Assembly: GCA_003242675.1 (NCBI GenBank)
Contig: QGVE01000068.1
Coordinates: forward strand, 1 to 13,528
DNA: 13,528 bases
Origin: Bacillota bacterium
GTDB lineage: Bacteria > Bacillota_E > Symbiobacteriia > Symbiobacteriales > Symbiobacteriaceae
Direction: 5' to 3'
Each line of letters begins with the position of its first letter. Position 1 is the stretch's first letter. Shown in pieces: positions 1 to 7,871 of this stretch. The translations under genes were made by a program, and so were the position numbers. The notes beneath the pieces are model-generated. The model ran no database searches. It had not been told where the DNA came from and worked only from the letters and a program-made list of their open reading frames with translations.

Positions 1-89
1 TCGACGCGCCGGCGATGCCCCTGGAGGAGGTGCTGCAGACCCCGGAGCGCCTTCCGGCCATCATCGGCGTGCGCCTGGCCGAGCCCTGA
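1..89 (+). CDS. C-terminal end of an unidentified protein (partial)
   Basis: An open frame enters from the left edge (first full codon at base 3) and ends at TGA 87-89, giving 28 residues that finish in IGVRLAEP. Of the 28 sense codons, 27 end in G or C, as expected for a real gene in this GC-rich genome. The fragment is too short to identify. It converges on the HAD phosphatase gene with only 15 bases between the stop codons. That gap holds a small GC hairpin (GCGGC 91-95 with GCCGC 99-103) which might help terminate transcription, but it has no T-run. No function can be assigned. Confidence 0.5.
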   Translation, partial: DAPAMPLEEVLQTPERLPAIIGVRLAEP

Positions 90-104
90 GGCGGCCCGGC
101 CGCG

Positions 105-887
105 TCAGCCCTGCTCCTCCAGCCACGGCAGGAGCGCGGAGAGATCCGTGCACTCCAGGTCGGCCGGGAAGCGCTCGTCGCGCGGCCGGCCGCACCGCTG
201 CACCCACACGGTCCGGAGGCCGGCGGCCCGCCCGCCGGCCACGTCGCGCCCGGGGTTGTCGCCGACCATCACCGCCTCGCCCGGGGCGACCCCGAGTGCG
301 CGGCAGATGTAGTGGAAGATCGCCGGATCCGGCTTGCCGCAGTCGATCTCCCCCGAGACCACCACCGCGTCAAACGCCTTGTCCAGGCCGGAGCCGGCCA
401 GCTTCCCCCCCTGCAGGGCGGGCCCCCCGTTGGTGACGATCCCGAGCCGGTAGCCCCGCGCCCGCAGGGCGCCCAGCAGCGGTTCGCCCTCGGGGTACCG
501 AGGGTACCGCCGCCGGGCCGCCGCGAACCGCTCCGCCATCGCCCGCGCCAGCCCCTCGTCGTGCACCCCCTGCTCCGCCAGGGCCCGCCGCCACACCGCC
601 ACGCGGTACGCCGGGGCCCACGACCGCAGCCCCCGGATCGCCGGGTGGTCTCCCCGGTCATAGCGGGCCCACAGCCCCTCGGCCGCGCTGTGGCCGATGC
701 GCTCGCAATAGGCGGCGTACGGCCCCTCCGCCCACAGGCGGCGGGCCTCCGCCCACGCGCTGGCGGCGAGCCGCTCCGGGTCGACCCCCGGCCCCGCCAG
801 GGCTGCCGCGGCCGCCAGGGCCGACCGCGTGACGGACTCGTCCAGAATCAGGGTCTCGTCCAGGTCGAACAGGACCGCCCTGATCAC
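105..887 (-). CDS. HAD-superfamily hydrolase (phosphatase-like)
   Basis: Predicted cytosolic Mg-dependent phosphohydrolase of about 260 residues; its substrate cannot be told from sequence. All four HAD motifs are visible: motif I LFDLDET with nucleophile D8 and acid D10, motif II IVTNG with T152, motif III GKPDPAIF with K185, and motif IV VGDNPGRD with D210 and D215. The roughly 80-130 residue insert between motifs I and II is helical, as in C1-capped members such as YjjG, pyrimidine 5'-nucleotidases and haloacid dehalogenases. Start choice: the frame opens at GTG 896, but that codon lies inside an AGGAGG SD (901-896). The GTG at 887 sits 8 nt after this SD and is the better start. The gene lies downstream of groEL on the same strand, separated by a strong hairpin, so it is probably transcribed independently. 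A possible -10 (TAAGAT, 919-914) has no convincing -35. Confidence 0.9.
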   Translation of the reverse strand: MIRAVLFDLDETLILDESVTRSALAAAAALAGPGVDPERLAASAWAEARRLWAEGPYAAYCERIGHSAAEGLWARYDRGDHPAIRGLRSWAPAYRVAVWRRALAEQGVHDEGLARAMAERFAAARRRYPRYPEGEPLLGALRARGYRLGIVTNGGPALQGGKLAGSGLDKAFDAVVVSGEIDCGKPDPAIFHYICRALGVAPGEAVMVGDNPGRDVAGGRAAGLRTVWVQRCGRPRDERFPADLECTDLSALLPWLEEQG

Positions 888-934
888 ATGCCCCACCTCC
901 TGCCGTTTGGCTCATCTTACCACAGCGCGCGGAC

Positions 935-975
935 AAGGGAAGACCCCCTGGCGCCCTGCCAGGGGGTCCTCCCTT
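935..975 (-). terminator. Hairpin terminator after groEL
   Basis: An 11-bp perfect stem (942-952 with 958-968, loop gccct) extends by six more pairs (aaggga 935-940 with tccctt 970-975) across one mismatch. It begins 10 bases past the groEL stop codon. The T-run on the minus strand is weak, so termination efficiency is inferred from stem strength and position. The stem also lies between groEL and the HAD gene and probably insulates the two. Confidence 0.7.
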
Positions 976-984
976 CACCCGGCA

Positions 985-2607
<1,623 letters not shown>

Positions 2608-2624
2608 CTACGGAAGACCTCCCT

Positions 2625-2918
2625 CTACCCCTGAACGATGGCGAGAATGTCCCGCTCGCCGTCCAGGATGATGTACTCCTCTTCGTCGATCTTGACCTCG
2701 GTGCCCGCGTACTTGGAGAAGATGACGGTGTCGCCCTCCTTCACCTCGAGCTCCACCCTCTGGCCGGACTCGAGCAGACGGCCGGGGCCGACGGCGACGA
2801 CCTTGCCCTGCTGCGGCTTCTCCTTCGCAGTGTCGGGCAGCACGATGCCGCTCTTGGTGCGCTCTTCCTTCTCAAGCGGCTTGATGACGACCCGAGCGCC
2901 CAACGGCTTGATGTTCAT
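2625..2918 (-). CDS. groES: Co-chaperonin GroES (10 kDa, Hsp10)
   Basis: Heptameric lid of the GroEL chamber; 97 residues, full length. It starts [19 protein letters not shown]. The mobile loop that docks onto GroEL is recognisable ([20 protein letters not shown], about residues 19-38), followed by the family segment KVVAVGPG and the closing [19 protein letters not shown]. The ATG at 2918 is preceded by AGGAGGG (2934-2928) with a 9-nt spacer. It is the first gene of groES-groEL, read from the promoter at about 3015-2987 and controlled through the CIRCE element. Confidence 0.99.
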   Translation of the reverse strand: MNIKPLGARVVIKPLEKEERTKSGIVLPDTAKEKPQQGKVVAVGPGRLLESGQRVELEVKEGDTVIFSKYAGTEVKIDEEEYIILDGERDILAIVQG

Positions 2919-2946
2919 CGCGTAGTTCCCTCCTCAGTGCTGAGTC

Positions 2947-2977
2947 TGTTAGCACTCATTCCGCCTGAGTGCTAACA
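2947..2977 (-). promoter_or_regulatory. CIRCE operator (HrcA binding site)
   Basis: Perfect consensus CIRCE: TTAGCACTC (2949-2957), 9-base spacer, GAGTGCTAA (2967-2975). The complementarity extends two further pairs (bases 2948/2976 and 2947/2977), making 11-bp arms. It lies just downstream of the -10 box of the groES promoter, where HrcA would block transcription of groES-groEL at normal temperature. HrcA itself is not encoded in the window. Confidence 0.97.
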
Positions 2978-2986
2978 CCATGACCT

Positions 2987-3015
2987 ATGATAGAAAAGGA
3001 ACCAGAGGCCGTCAA
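2987..3015 (-). promoter_or_regulatory. Sigma-A-type promoter of groES-groEL
   Basis: On the minus strand, -35 TTGACG (3015-3010) and -10 TATCAT (2992-2987) are separated by exactly 17 bases; each hexamer matches consensus at 5 of 6 positions. The predicted start at about 2980 places the CIRCE arms at the beginning of the transcript, the normal arrangement for HrcA-repressed chaperonin operons. Confidence 0.85.
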
Positions 3016-3158
3016 GCCCCTCCATACGCTTTTTTTGCTGTCCCCACAGCCACCGCGTGCCAGTGCGGGCCCTGAGGGCCGCGATCCCTCCCGGCCGGGG
3101 CCGGCCCTCCGGTGGTCCCCGCGCGCCGGTTCGGGTAGAATGAGCGGTGAACGCGGCG

Positions 3159-3184
3159 CGGGCGCGGCCCTGGCGCCGCGCCCG
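3159..3184 (+). repeat. GC hairpin just upstream of the PolX ribosome binding site
   Basis: A 10-bp perfect inverted repeat, CGGGCGCGGC (3159-3168) and GCCGCGCCCG (3175-3184), with a 6-base loop. It ends two bases before the GGGGGAGGTGG SD of the PolX gene. It could affect translation or mRNA stability, but inverted repeats of this kind arise easily in GC-rich DNA. Confidence 0.4.
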
Positions 3185-3201
3185 GCGGGGGAGGTGGCAC
3201 C

Positions 3202-4851
3202 GTGGACAACCTGACCGTGGCCGAGGCCCTCTACGAGATCGCCGATCTGCTCGAGTTCACCGGCGGCGACCCGTTCAAGGTGCGCGCCTACCGCAAGGCG
3301 GCGGAGGCCCTGGCCCTTCAGCCCGATCCCGTGGAGCAGCTGGTGCGGGAAGGGAAGCTCACGAAGATCCCGGGCATCGGCAAGGCCATCGCCGCCAAGG
3401 TGACGGAGATGGTGGAGACCGGGCGCATCGGCTACCTGGAGGAGCTGCGCCAGGCGGTGCCGCCCGGCGTGCGGGACCTCACCCGCGTGCCCGGCCTCGG
3501 CGCCCGGACCGCGATGCTGCTCTACCGGCAGCTCGGCATCGACAGCCTCGAGGCCCTCGAGCTGGCCGCCCGGGAGGGCCGGCTGCGGGAGCTGCCGGGA
3601 TTCGGGCCCCGCAAGGAGGCGGCCCTGCTGCAGGCCGTGGCCCGGGTGCGCCGGCGGCCGGACCGGCTCTCCATCGGCACCGCGGCCCCCATCGCGGAAG
3701 CGGTGGCCGCGCGGCTGCGCAGCCACCCCGCGGTCCTGCAGGTCGCCGTCGCCGGGTCCATCCGGCGGCGCGCGGAGACGGCGGCGGACATCGACCTGGT
3801 GATCGCCACCCGGGACCCCCACGCCGTCCGCGCCTTCCTGGACGGCCTGCCGCCGTCGCCCCTGCCCCTGGATCCGGTGCTGGTGGCGCCGGAGGACTTC
3901 GCCACCGCCCTGTTCGAGCGGACGGGTTCGGCGGCGCACCTGCAGGAGCTGTCCCGGCTGGTTGCGGTCCAGCCGCCGGCGGCCGCAGCGGCGCAGGCCT
4001 TTGAGCCGGGGCCCGACGCGGCCGACGCGGCCGTGTACCGGCACCTGGGCCTTCCCTTCATCCCGCCGGAGCTGCGGGAGGGGCGGGGTGAGGTCGCCGC
4101 CGCCCTGGCCGGCCGGCTCCCCCGCCTGATCACCCGCGCCGACCTGCGCGGGGACCTGCACGTGCACACCACGGCCTCCGACGGCAAGGCGACCCTGGCG
4201 GAGATGGCCGAGGCGGCCCGGGCGCTGGGTCACCGCTACCTGGCGATCTGCGACCACTCCCAGTCCCTGCGCATCGCTCGCGGGCTGAGCCCGGAGCGGC
4301 TGCGGGAGCACGTCGCGGCGATCCGCCGGCTGGACCAGTGGCCGGACTTCCGGCTGCTGGCGGGGGCCGAGGTGGACATCCTCCGCGACGGCTCCCTCGA
4401 CTACCCCGACGAGATCCTGGCCGAGCTGGACGTGGTGGTGGCCTCCATCCACAGCCATCTCAACCTGCCGGAGGAGGAGCAGACGCAGCGGCTGCTCCGG
4501 GCCATCGCGAACCCCCACGTGGACATCATCGGCCACCCCTTCGGCCGCGTGATCGGCCAGCGGGAGCCCATGGCCCTGGACTTCCCCCGCATCCTGGAGG
4601 CCTGCGCCCGTACGGGCACGGCCCTGGAGATCTCCGCCAGCCCGTCGCGGCTCGACCTCTCCGCGGAGCACGCCCGCATGGCCAAGGAGTTCGGGGTCAA
4701 GCTGGTCATCAACACCGACGCCCACTCCGTGCGGGAGCTCGAGCTCCTGGACTACGGCGTCGGCCAGGCCCGCCGGGGCTGGGTCGAGCCGGAGGACGTG
4801 GTCAACGCCATGGACCTGCCCGACCTGCTGGCGTGGCTGAACCGCGCCTGA
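3202..4851 (+). CDS. polX: PolX-family protein: DNA polymerase beta-like domain plus PHP phosphoesterase
   Basis: Bacterial PolX couples a base-excision-repair polymerase to a PHP domain with 3'-5' exonuclease and AP-endonuclease activities. This protein has 549 residues; the family is usually about 570. Order: helix-hairpin-helix region (residues 1-150; KIPGIGKAIAAKV, RVPGLGARTA, LPGFGPRKEA), palm with AGSIRRRAET and the DxD pair D196/D198, third acid D224, then PHP from about 314. PHP metal ligands appear complete: H320, H322, D327, H352, E390, H417, H445, D506, H508. The palm looks eroded: the usual VDLR reads LDPV, and YFTGS with its following Asn and Arg reads ERTGSAAHLQELS, so most nucleotide-selecting residues are missing. 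The GTG start has a GGGAGGT SD 6 nt upstream. A TAGAAT at 3136-3141 is a possible -10 with a poor -35. Divergent from groES. PHP nuclease activity seems likely; polymerase activity is doubtful. Confidence 0.92.
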   Translation: MDNLTVAEALYEIADLLEFTGGDPFKVRAYRKAAEALALQPDPVEQLVREGKLTKIPGIGKAIAAKVTEMVETGRIGYLEELRQAVPPGVRDLTRVPGLGARTAMLLYRQLGIDSLEALELAAREGRLRELPGFGPRKEAALLQAVARVRRRPDRLSIGTAAPIAEAVAARLRSHPAVLQVAVAGSIRRRAETAADIDLVIATRDPHAVRAFLDGLPPSPLPLDPVLVAPEDFATALFERTGSAAHLQELSRLVAVQPPAAAAAQAFEPGPDAADAAVYRHLGLPFIPPELREGRGEVAAALAGRLPRLITRADLRGDLHVHTTASDGKATLAEMAEAARALGHRYLAICDHSQSLRIARGLSPERLREHVAAIRRLDQWPDFRLLAGAEVDILRDGSLDYPDEILAELDVVVASIHSHLNLPEEEQTQRLLRAIANPHVDIIGHPFGRVIGQREPMALDFPRILEACARTGTALEISASPSRLDLSAEHARMAKEFGVKLVINTDAHSVRELELLDYGVGQARRGWVEPEDVVNAMDLPDLLAWLNRA

Positions 4852-4904
4852 CCCGCCGGGTCTTGGCCCGCCGCCGGCGGCCCCGACCGGCCGGCCCGCC
4901 GGGC
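4850..4904. terminator. Cluster of GC-rich palindromes between convergent genes
   Basis: Three short inverted repeats fill the gap between the PolX stop and the convergent 4914 gene: GACCC/GGGTC (4850-4854 and 4858-4862, overlapping the PolX stop), the palindrome GCCGCCGGCGGC (4870-4881), and GCCC/GGGC (4894-4897 and 4901-4904). The position suits a bidirectional termination zone, but there is no T-run and single stems are short. Confidence 0.3.
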
Positions 4905-4913
4905 GCCCGTGCC

Positions 4914-5621
4914 TCACGCGATGACGCGGGTCAGCAGCCCGCTCTTGGGCGGGCTTCCCCGGGGGCCCACGCCCAGGGTCAGGCGGTCGTTGTCGACGAC
5001 GGTCAGGTCGAAGAAGAGCCGCATGTCCCCCTGGACCTCCATCCAATAGAACCGGTGCCCGTGCGGCTTCATCACGCGGTCGCACCGGGGATACCGGGCC
5101 CCCTCCACAGACAATTTCAGCCGGAAGAGCCCCTGGGGCGCGGGGCGGATCTCGACCCGCATTTCCCCGTCAGGCAGGCTTCCGGCGTACGTGCCGACCC
5201 AGGCGTAGTTCATCTGGCCCACGTGCCGGTCACCCAGCACGTCGAAGGGCCGCGCAACCGGATCCAGCTCCGGGTGAAACGCCATGACCACGAGGACGTC
5301 GGCCTGACGGCGCAGCCACGGCTCGGTGCAGCTGACCGTCACCGCCTCCCCGGGACGGATGATCGCCGGGTTGCCGGTGCCCACCAGCTGGGCGTTCTCG
5401 GCCGTGACCGGAAGCCCGGCGGGCACGCAGTAGAACTCGGTGGTGGCCACGACCTCGCGCAAGCCCAGGTTGAACACGACCGCGCGCGGGCGCCCGTCGG
5501 GCCCGACCGTGATGTCGGGTGAGGCAAAGGGCGCCGCGAGGGGCCGGGAACCGGAATCCCCGGGCCGGGACCGGAGCAACAGGAACACGGGCCGGTTGGT
5601 TCGCCACTCCCTGCGCAGCAC
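4914..5621 (-). CDS. Hypothetical protein with a predicted CARDB/Ig-like beta-sandwich
   Basis: About 235 residues; I do not recognise a named family. The middle region alternates short beta-strand-like segments: SPDITV, RAVVFNLG, EVVATTEFYC, a gap, IIRPGEAVTVSC, then DVLVVMAFHPELDPV and LGDRHVGQMNY. This resembles the CARDB/Ig-like modules that follow a 'disclosed value' segment in Firmicutes proteins, ending in a D-R-H-V-x-Q motif; the resemblance is from memory. The C-terminal part (RLKLSVEGARYP to LTLGVGPRG) also looks beta-rich. No signal peptide or membrane segment is seen. The start is uncertain: the frame stays open to TTG 5702, which has no SD, whereas GTG 5621 follows a run of seven G with a 6-nt gap. 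That G-run is one arm of a 12-bp hairpin. The gene lies downstream of a small membrane-protein gene on the same strand. Confidence 0.7.
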   Translation of the reverse strand: MLRREWRTNRPVFLLLRSRPGDSGSRPLAAPFASPDITVGPDGRPRAVVFNLGLREVVATTEFYCVPAGLPVTAENAQLVGTGNPAIIRPGEAVTVSCTEPWLRRQADVLVVMAFHPELDPVARPFDVLGDRHVGQMNYAWVGTYAGSLPDGEMRVEIRPAPQGLFRLKLSVEGARYPRCDRVMKPHGHRFYWMEVQGDMRLFFDLTVVDNDRLTLGVGPRGSPPKSGLLTRVIA

Positions 5622-5624
5622 ACG

Positions 5625-5655
5625 AATCCCCCCCACTGTTCGCGTGGGGGGGATT
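5625..5655. repeat. 12-bp perfect hairpin with C7/G7 arms
   Basis: AATCCCCCCCAC (5625-5636) is perfectly complementary to GTGGGGGGGATT (5644-5655), with a 7-base loop. It lies at the upstream edge of the 4914-5621 gene, immediately before its most likely start, so in that mRNA the G-run acting as SD would be paired. It is not followed by a T-run in either direction, so it is not a standard terminator. Confidence 0.75.
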
Positions 5656-5716
5656 TCACCGGGATCGGGTGTGCATCCTTTTCCCTTGCAGATTATTCGC
5701 AATTCACTGGCGGTAA

Positions 5717-5735
5717 CGGGGGATCGGCACCCCCG
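5717..5735 (-). terminator. Weak hairpin after the small membrane-protein gene
   Basis: CGGGGG (5717-5722) pairs with CCCCCG (5730-5735) around a 7-base loop, 11 bases past the stop codon of the 5746-6255 gene. It is followed by only two T residues on the minus strand, so it may be a weak terminator or a processing stem between the two minus-strand genes. Confidence 0.3.
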
Positions 5736-5745
5736 GGAAGGGGAT

Positions 5746-6255
5746 TCAGCGGACCCGCACGCCCCGCTTCTGGACGTCGGCCGCGCGCCTGGCCGGCACC
5801 CACTCCCCCGGTTTCGCGGGAGCGGGCGGCGGGGCGGGCACGGCGCGCCCGGCGCGGGCGAACATCAAAACGATAAGCCCCGCGGAGAGCCAGAGCCAGG
5901 GCCGGATGGCCTGGCCGGCAGGGGGCCGGTACTGCTCCAGCAGCGCAGCCACCGGCAGGAAGGCTCCCTGCCAGAGCGAGTAGACCCACTCCGGCGCCCA
6001 GTAGGGCAGGAGGAGCAGGCCGGGGAGCTGTGCGAGCGCGGCGGTCTGCGCGGCCGTCGCCGTCCGGTAGCGGCGGGTGTGCCGCTCGGCCTCCTCCCGG
6101 AAGACGGCGCCCAGCCGCCAGACGAACCACAGCGTGACCAGGGTCGCCAGCAGCCCGGCCCATGGCCACCGCCGGGCCAGGAACCAGCCCGGGGCGCCCA
6201 GGAGGAGCTGTCCCAGGAAGAGCAGAAGCGCCGTCTGGAGCCGCAACTGCAGCAT
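5746..6255 (-). CDS. Small integral membrane protein of unknown function
   Basis: 169 residues with about four hydrophobic stretches: near residues 5-27 (TALLLFLGQLLLG), 32-52 (WAGLLATLVTLWFVWRLG), 75-110 (LPGLLLLPYW, LWQGAFLPVAALL) and 120-136 (WLWLSAGLIVLMFA). A charged loop (REEAERHTRRYR) joins the second and third. The tail is proline-rich and basic (PAPPPAPAKP then RRAADVQKRGVRVR), probably cytosolic. No family is recognised and no catalytic motif is seen. Start choice: GTG 6264 is in frame, but it lies inside GAGGTGATC, a 9-base match to the complement of the 16S 3' end; the ATG at 6255 is correctly placed after it. The gene starts 82 nt after the moaC stop with no obvious terminator between, so read-through from the molybdenum cofactor operon is possible. 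Confidence 0.75.
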   Translation of the reverse strand: MLQLRLQTALLLFLGQLLLGAPGWFLARRWPWAGLLATLVTLWFVWRLGAVFREEAERHTRRYRTATAAQTAALAQLPGLLLLPYWAPEWVYSLWQGAFLPVAALLEQYRPPAGQAIRPWLWLSAGLIVLMFARAGRAVPAPPPAPAKPGEWVPARRAADVQKRGVRVR

Positions 6256-6337
6256 GGTGATCACCTCGGCGGGGTCTCACCTGTACAGTACGCGGCCGAC
6301 GGCGATTTTCCTGCATGTGGATCATCAAGATATGTCC

Positions 6338-6841
6338 TTATTCCACATCCTCGCCGGGGCGGATGAACGTCCCGCTCTTGCCGCCGGTCTTCTTCACCAG
6401 CCGGATGGCGCCGATCACCATCTCCTTGTCCACGGCCTTGGCCATGTCGTAGATCGTGAGTGCCGCCACGGCGCAGGCGGTGAGCGCCTCCATCTCCACG
6501 CCGGTCCGGCCGACGGTGGAGACCCGGGACTCGATCAGCACCCGGCTTTCCTTCTCGTCGAAGGCGAAGTCGACGCTGGCCTGGGTGATGGGCAGCGGGT
6601 GGCAGAGGGGGATCAGCTCCCCCGTGCGCTTGGCGGCCATGATGCCCGCCACCCGGGCGACGCCGAGCACGTCGCCCTTCGGCACCCCCCCGGACTGGAT
6701 CAGGGCCAGGGTCTCCGGCCGCATGCGCACCTCCGCCCGGGCGACGGCCACCCGCTCGGTCTCCGGCTTGGCGCCGACGTCGACCATGCGGGCGTGCCCG
6801 CGCTCGTCCAGGTGCGTGAGTCTTGCATTCCACTCCGCCAC
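6338..6841 (-). CDS. moaC: Cyclic pyranopterin monophosphate synthase MoaC
   Basis: Acts after MoaA in molybdenum-cofactor synthesis, turning 3',8-cyclo-7,8-dihydro-GTP into cyclic pyranopterin monophosphate. It has 167 residues, typical for the family. Family segments are clear: [54 protein letters not shown] and [11 protein letters not shown]. Catalytic-site residues known from E. coli MoaC are all present with constant spacing: K55, H81, E116, E118, D132, K135. Start choice: TTG 6847 is only 3 nt from the GGAGG SD (6855-6851), whereas GTG 6841 is 9 nt away and preferred. It follows moaA by about 20 nt and is the last clear gene of the operon. Confidence 0.97.
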   Translation of the reverse strand: MAEWNARLTHLDERGHARMVDVGAKPETERVAVARAEVRMRPETLALIQSGGVPKGDVLGVARVAGIMAAKRTGELIPLCHPLPITQASVDFAFDEKESRVLIESRVSTVGRTGVEMEALTACAVAALTIYDMAKAVDKEMVIGAIRLVKKTGGKSGTFIRPGEDVE

Positions 6842-6861
6842 GTCCAATCCCCTCCGCGCGG

Positions 6862-7851
6862 CTAGCCGCCGATGCCGTGCATGACCCGCAGGACGTAGTC
6901 CGAGTTCACGTCGTCGAAGTTGTGCTCCCGGGGCTTCCGCAGGATTGCGTCGGCCAGCGCCTGCTTCAGGTCCTCATCCGTCTTGGACGGGTCGCGGATC
7001 ACCGGCTTCAGGTCCACCTCGTGGATGTGGCCCAGGCACGGGTTGACCTTGCCGTCCGCCGACAGCCGGATGCGGTTGCACTCGGCGCAGAAGCACTCGG
7101 TCACGGCCGAGATGAACCCGACCGTTCCCTTCGCCCCGGGCAGCCGCCAGTACTTGGCCGGGCCGTTGCCCCGGATGCCCTCCCGCACCGGCTCCAGGTC
7201 GCCGAACTCGTCGATCAGCCGCTCCCGCATCTCCGCGGCGGGGACCAGGTTCTCCCAGGTGAAGTGGTACGCCTCGGAGAACGGCATGACCTCGATGTAC
7301 CGCACGTGGATCGGGCGGTCCAGCGTGAGGCGCGCCATGTCGGCGATCTCGTCGTCGTTCCACCCGCGGATGACCACCATGTTCAGCTTGACCGGCTCCA
7401 TCCCCAGCTCCAGGGCGGCCTCCACCGCCTCCAGCACCTGGGCCGGGCTGCCGCTCAGCCGGGCGATCCGCGTGAAGCGGTCGGGGCGCAGCGTGTCCAG
7501 CGAGATGTTCACGCGGTCGACCCCCGCCGCCTTCAGGTCCTTCGCCATCGCCGTGAAGAGCAGGCCGTTGGTGGAGAGCGAGAGGTCCTTCACGCCCGCG
7601 GGCTTCAGCCACGAGAGGAACTCGACGATCCCCTTCCGCACCAAAGGCTCGCCGCCGGTCACGCGGATCCGGTCGATCCCCAGGCTGACCGCGGCCTTGA
7701 TCACGCGCAGGATCTCCTCGTAGCGGAGGTACTCGTCATGCGCGCCCAGCTTGACGCCGGTCAGGGGCATGCAGTACACGCACCGCAGGTTGCAGCGGTC
7801 GGTGACGGAGACGCGCATGTAGTTGATCCTGCGCCCCCACTGGTCGATCAC
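6862..7851 (-). CDS. moaA: GTP 3',8-cyclase MoaA (radical SAM)
   Basis: Radical-SAM enzyme that starts molybdenum-cofactor synthesis by cyclising GTP; cytosolic, oxygen-sensitive, with two 4Fe-4S clusters. 329 residues, normal length. The N-terminal SAM cluster motif is CNLRCVYC (C20, C24, C27), and the SAM-binding GGEP follows ([11 protein letters not shown]). The C-terminal substrate-binding cluster is CAEC plus a third cysteine 13 residues later (C255, C258, C272). The protein ends in the Gly-Gly that MoaA inserts into its active site (MHGIGG). Start choice: the frame runs far upstream into the preceding gene's antisense-like reading, but GTG 7851 lies about 10 nt after AAAGGGGG and begins the conserved [20 protein letters not shown]. 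It starts 20 nt after the moeA-fusion stop. A 12-base palindrome (6858-6869) covers its own stop codon. Confidence 0.97.
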   Translation of the reverse strand: MIDQWGRRINYMRVSVTDRCNLRCVYCMPLTGVKLGAHDEYLRYEEILRVIKAAVSLGIDRIRVTGGEPLVRKGIVEFLSWLKPAGVKDLSLSTNGLLFTAMAKDLKAAGVDRVNISLDTLRPDRFTRIARLSGSPAQVLEAVEAALELGMEPVKLNMVVIRGWNDDEIADMARLTLDRPIHVRYIEVMPFSEAYHFTWENLVPAAEMRERLIDEFGDLEPVREGIRGNGPAKYWRLPGAKGTVGFISAVTECFCAECNRIRLSADGKVNPCLGHIHEVDLKPVIRDPSKTDEDLKQALADAILRKPREHNFDDVNSDYVLRVMHGIGG

Positions 7852-7871
7852 GGGCAACCGCCCCCTTTCTC

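Noticed and set aside
897..940. A promoter for the HAD gene using TAAGAT (919-914).
   Set aside because: No -35 hexamer lies at an acceptable distance; the nearest TTG-type hexamer is only 11 bases away.
2956..5085. A 709-residue minus-strand open frame opposite PolX.
   Set aside because: Antisense shadow of the PolX/PHP gene, with low-complexity Arg/Gly/Ala/His-rich translation and no SD-supported start; it also runs across the groES promoter.
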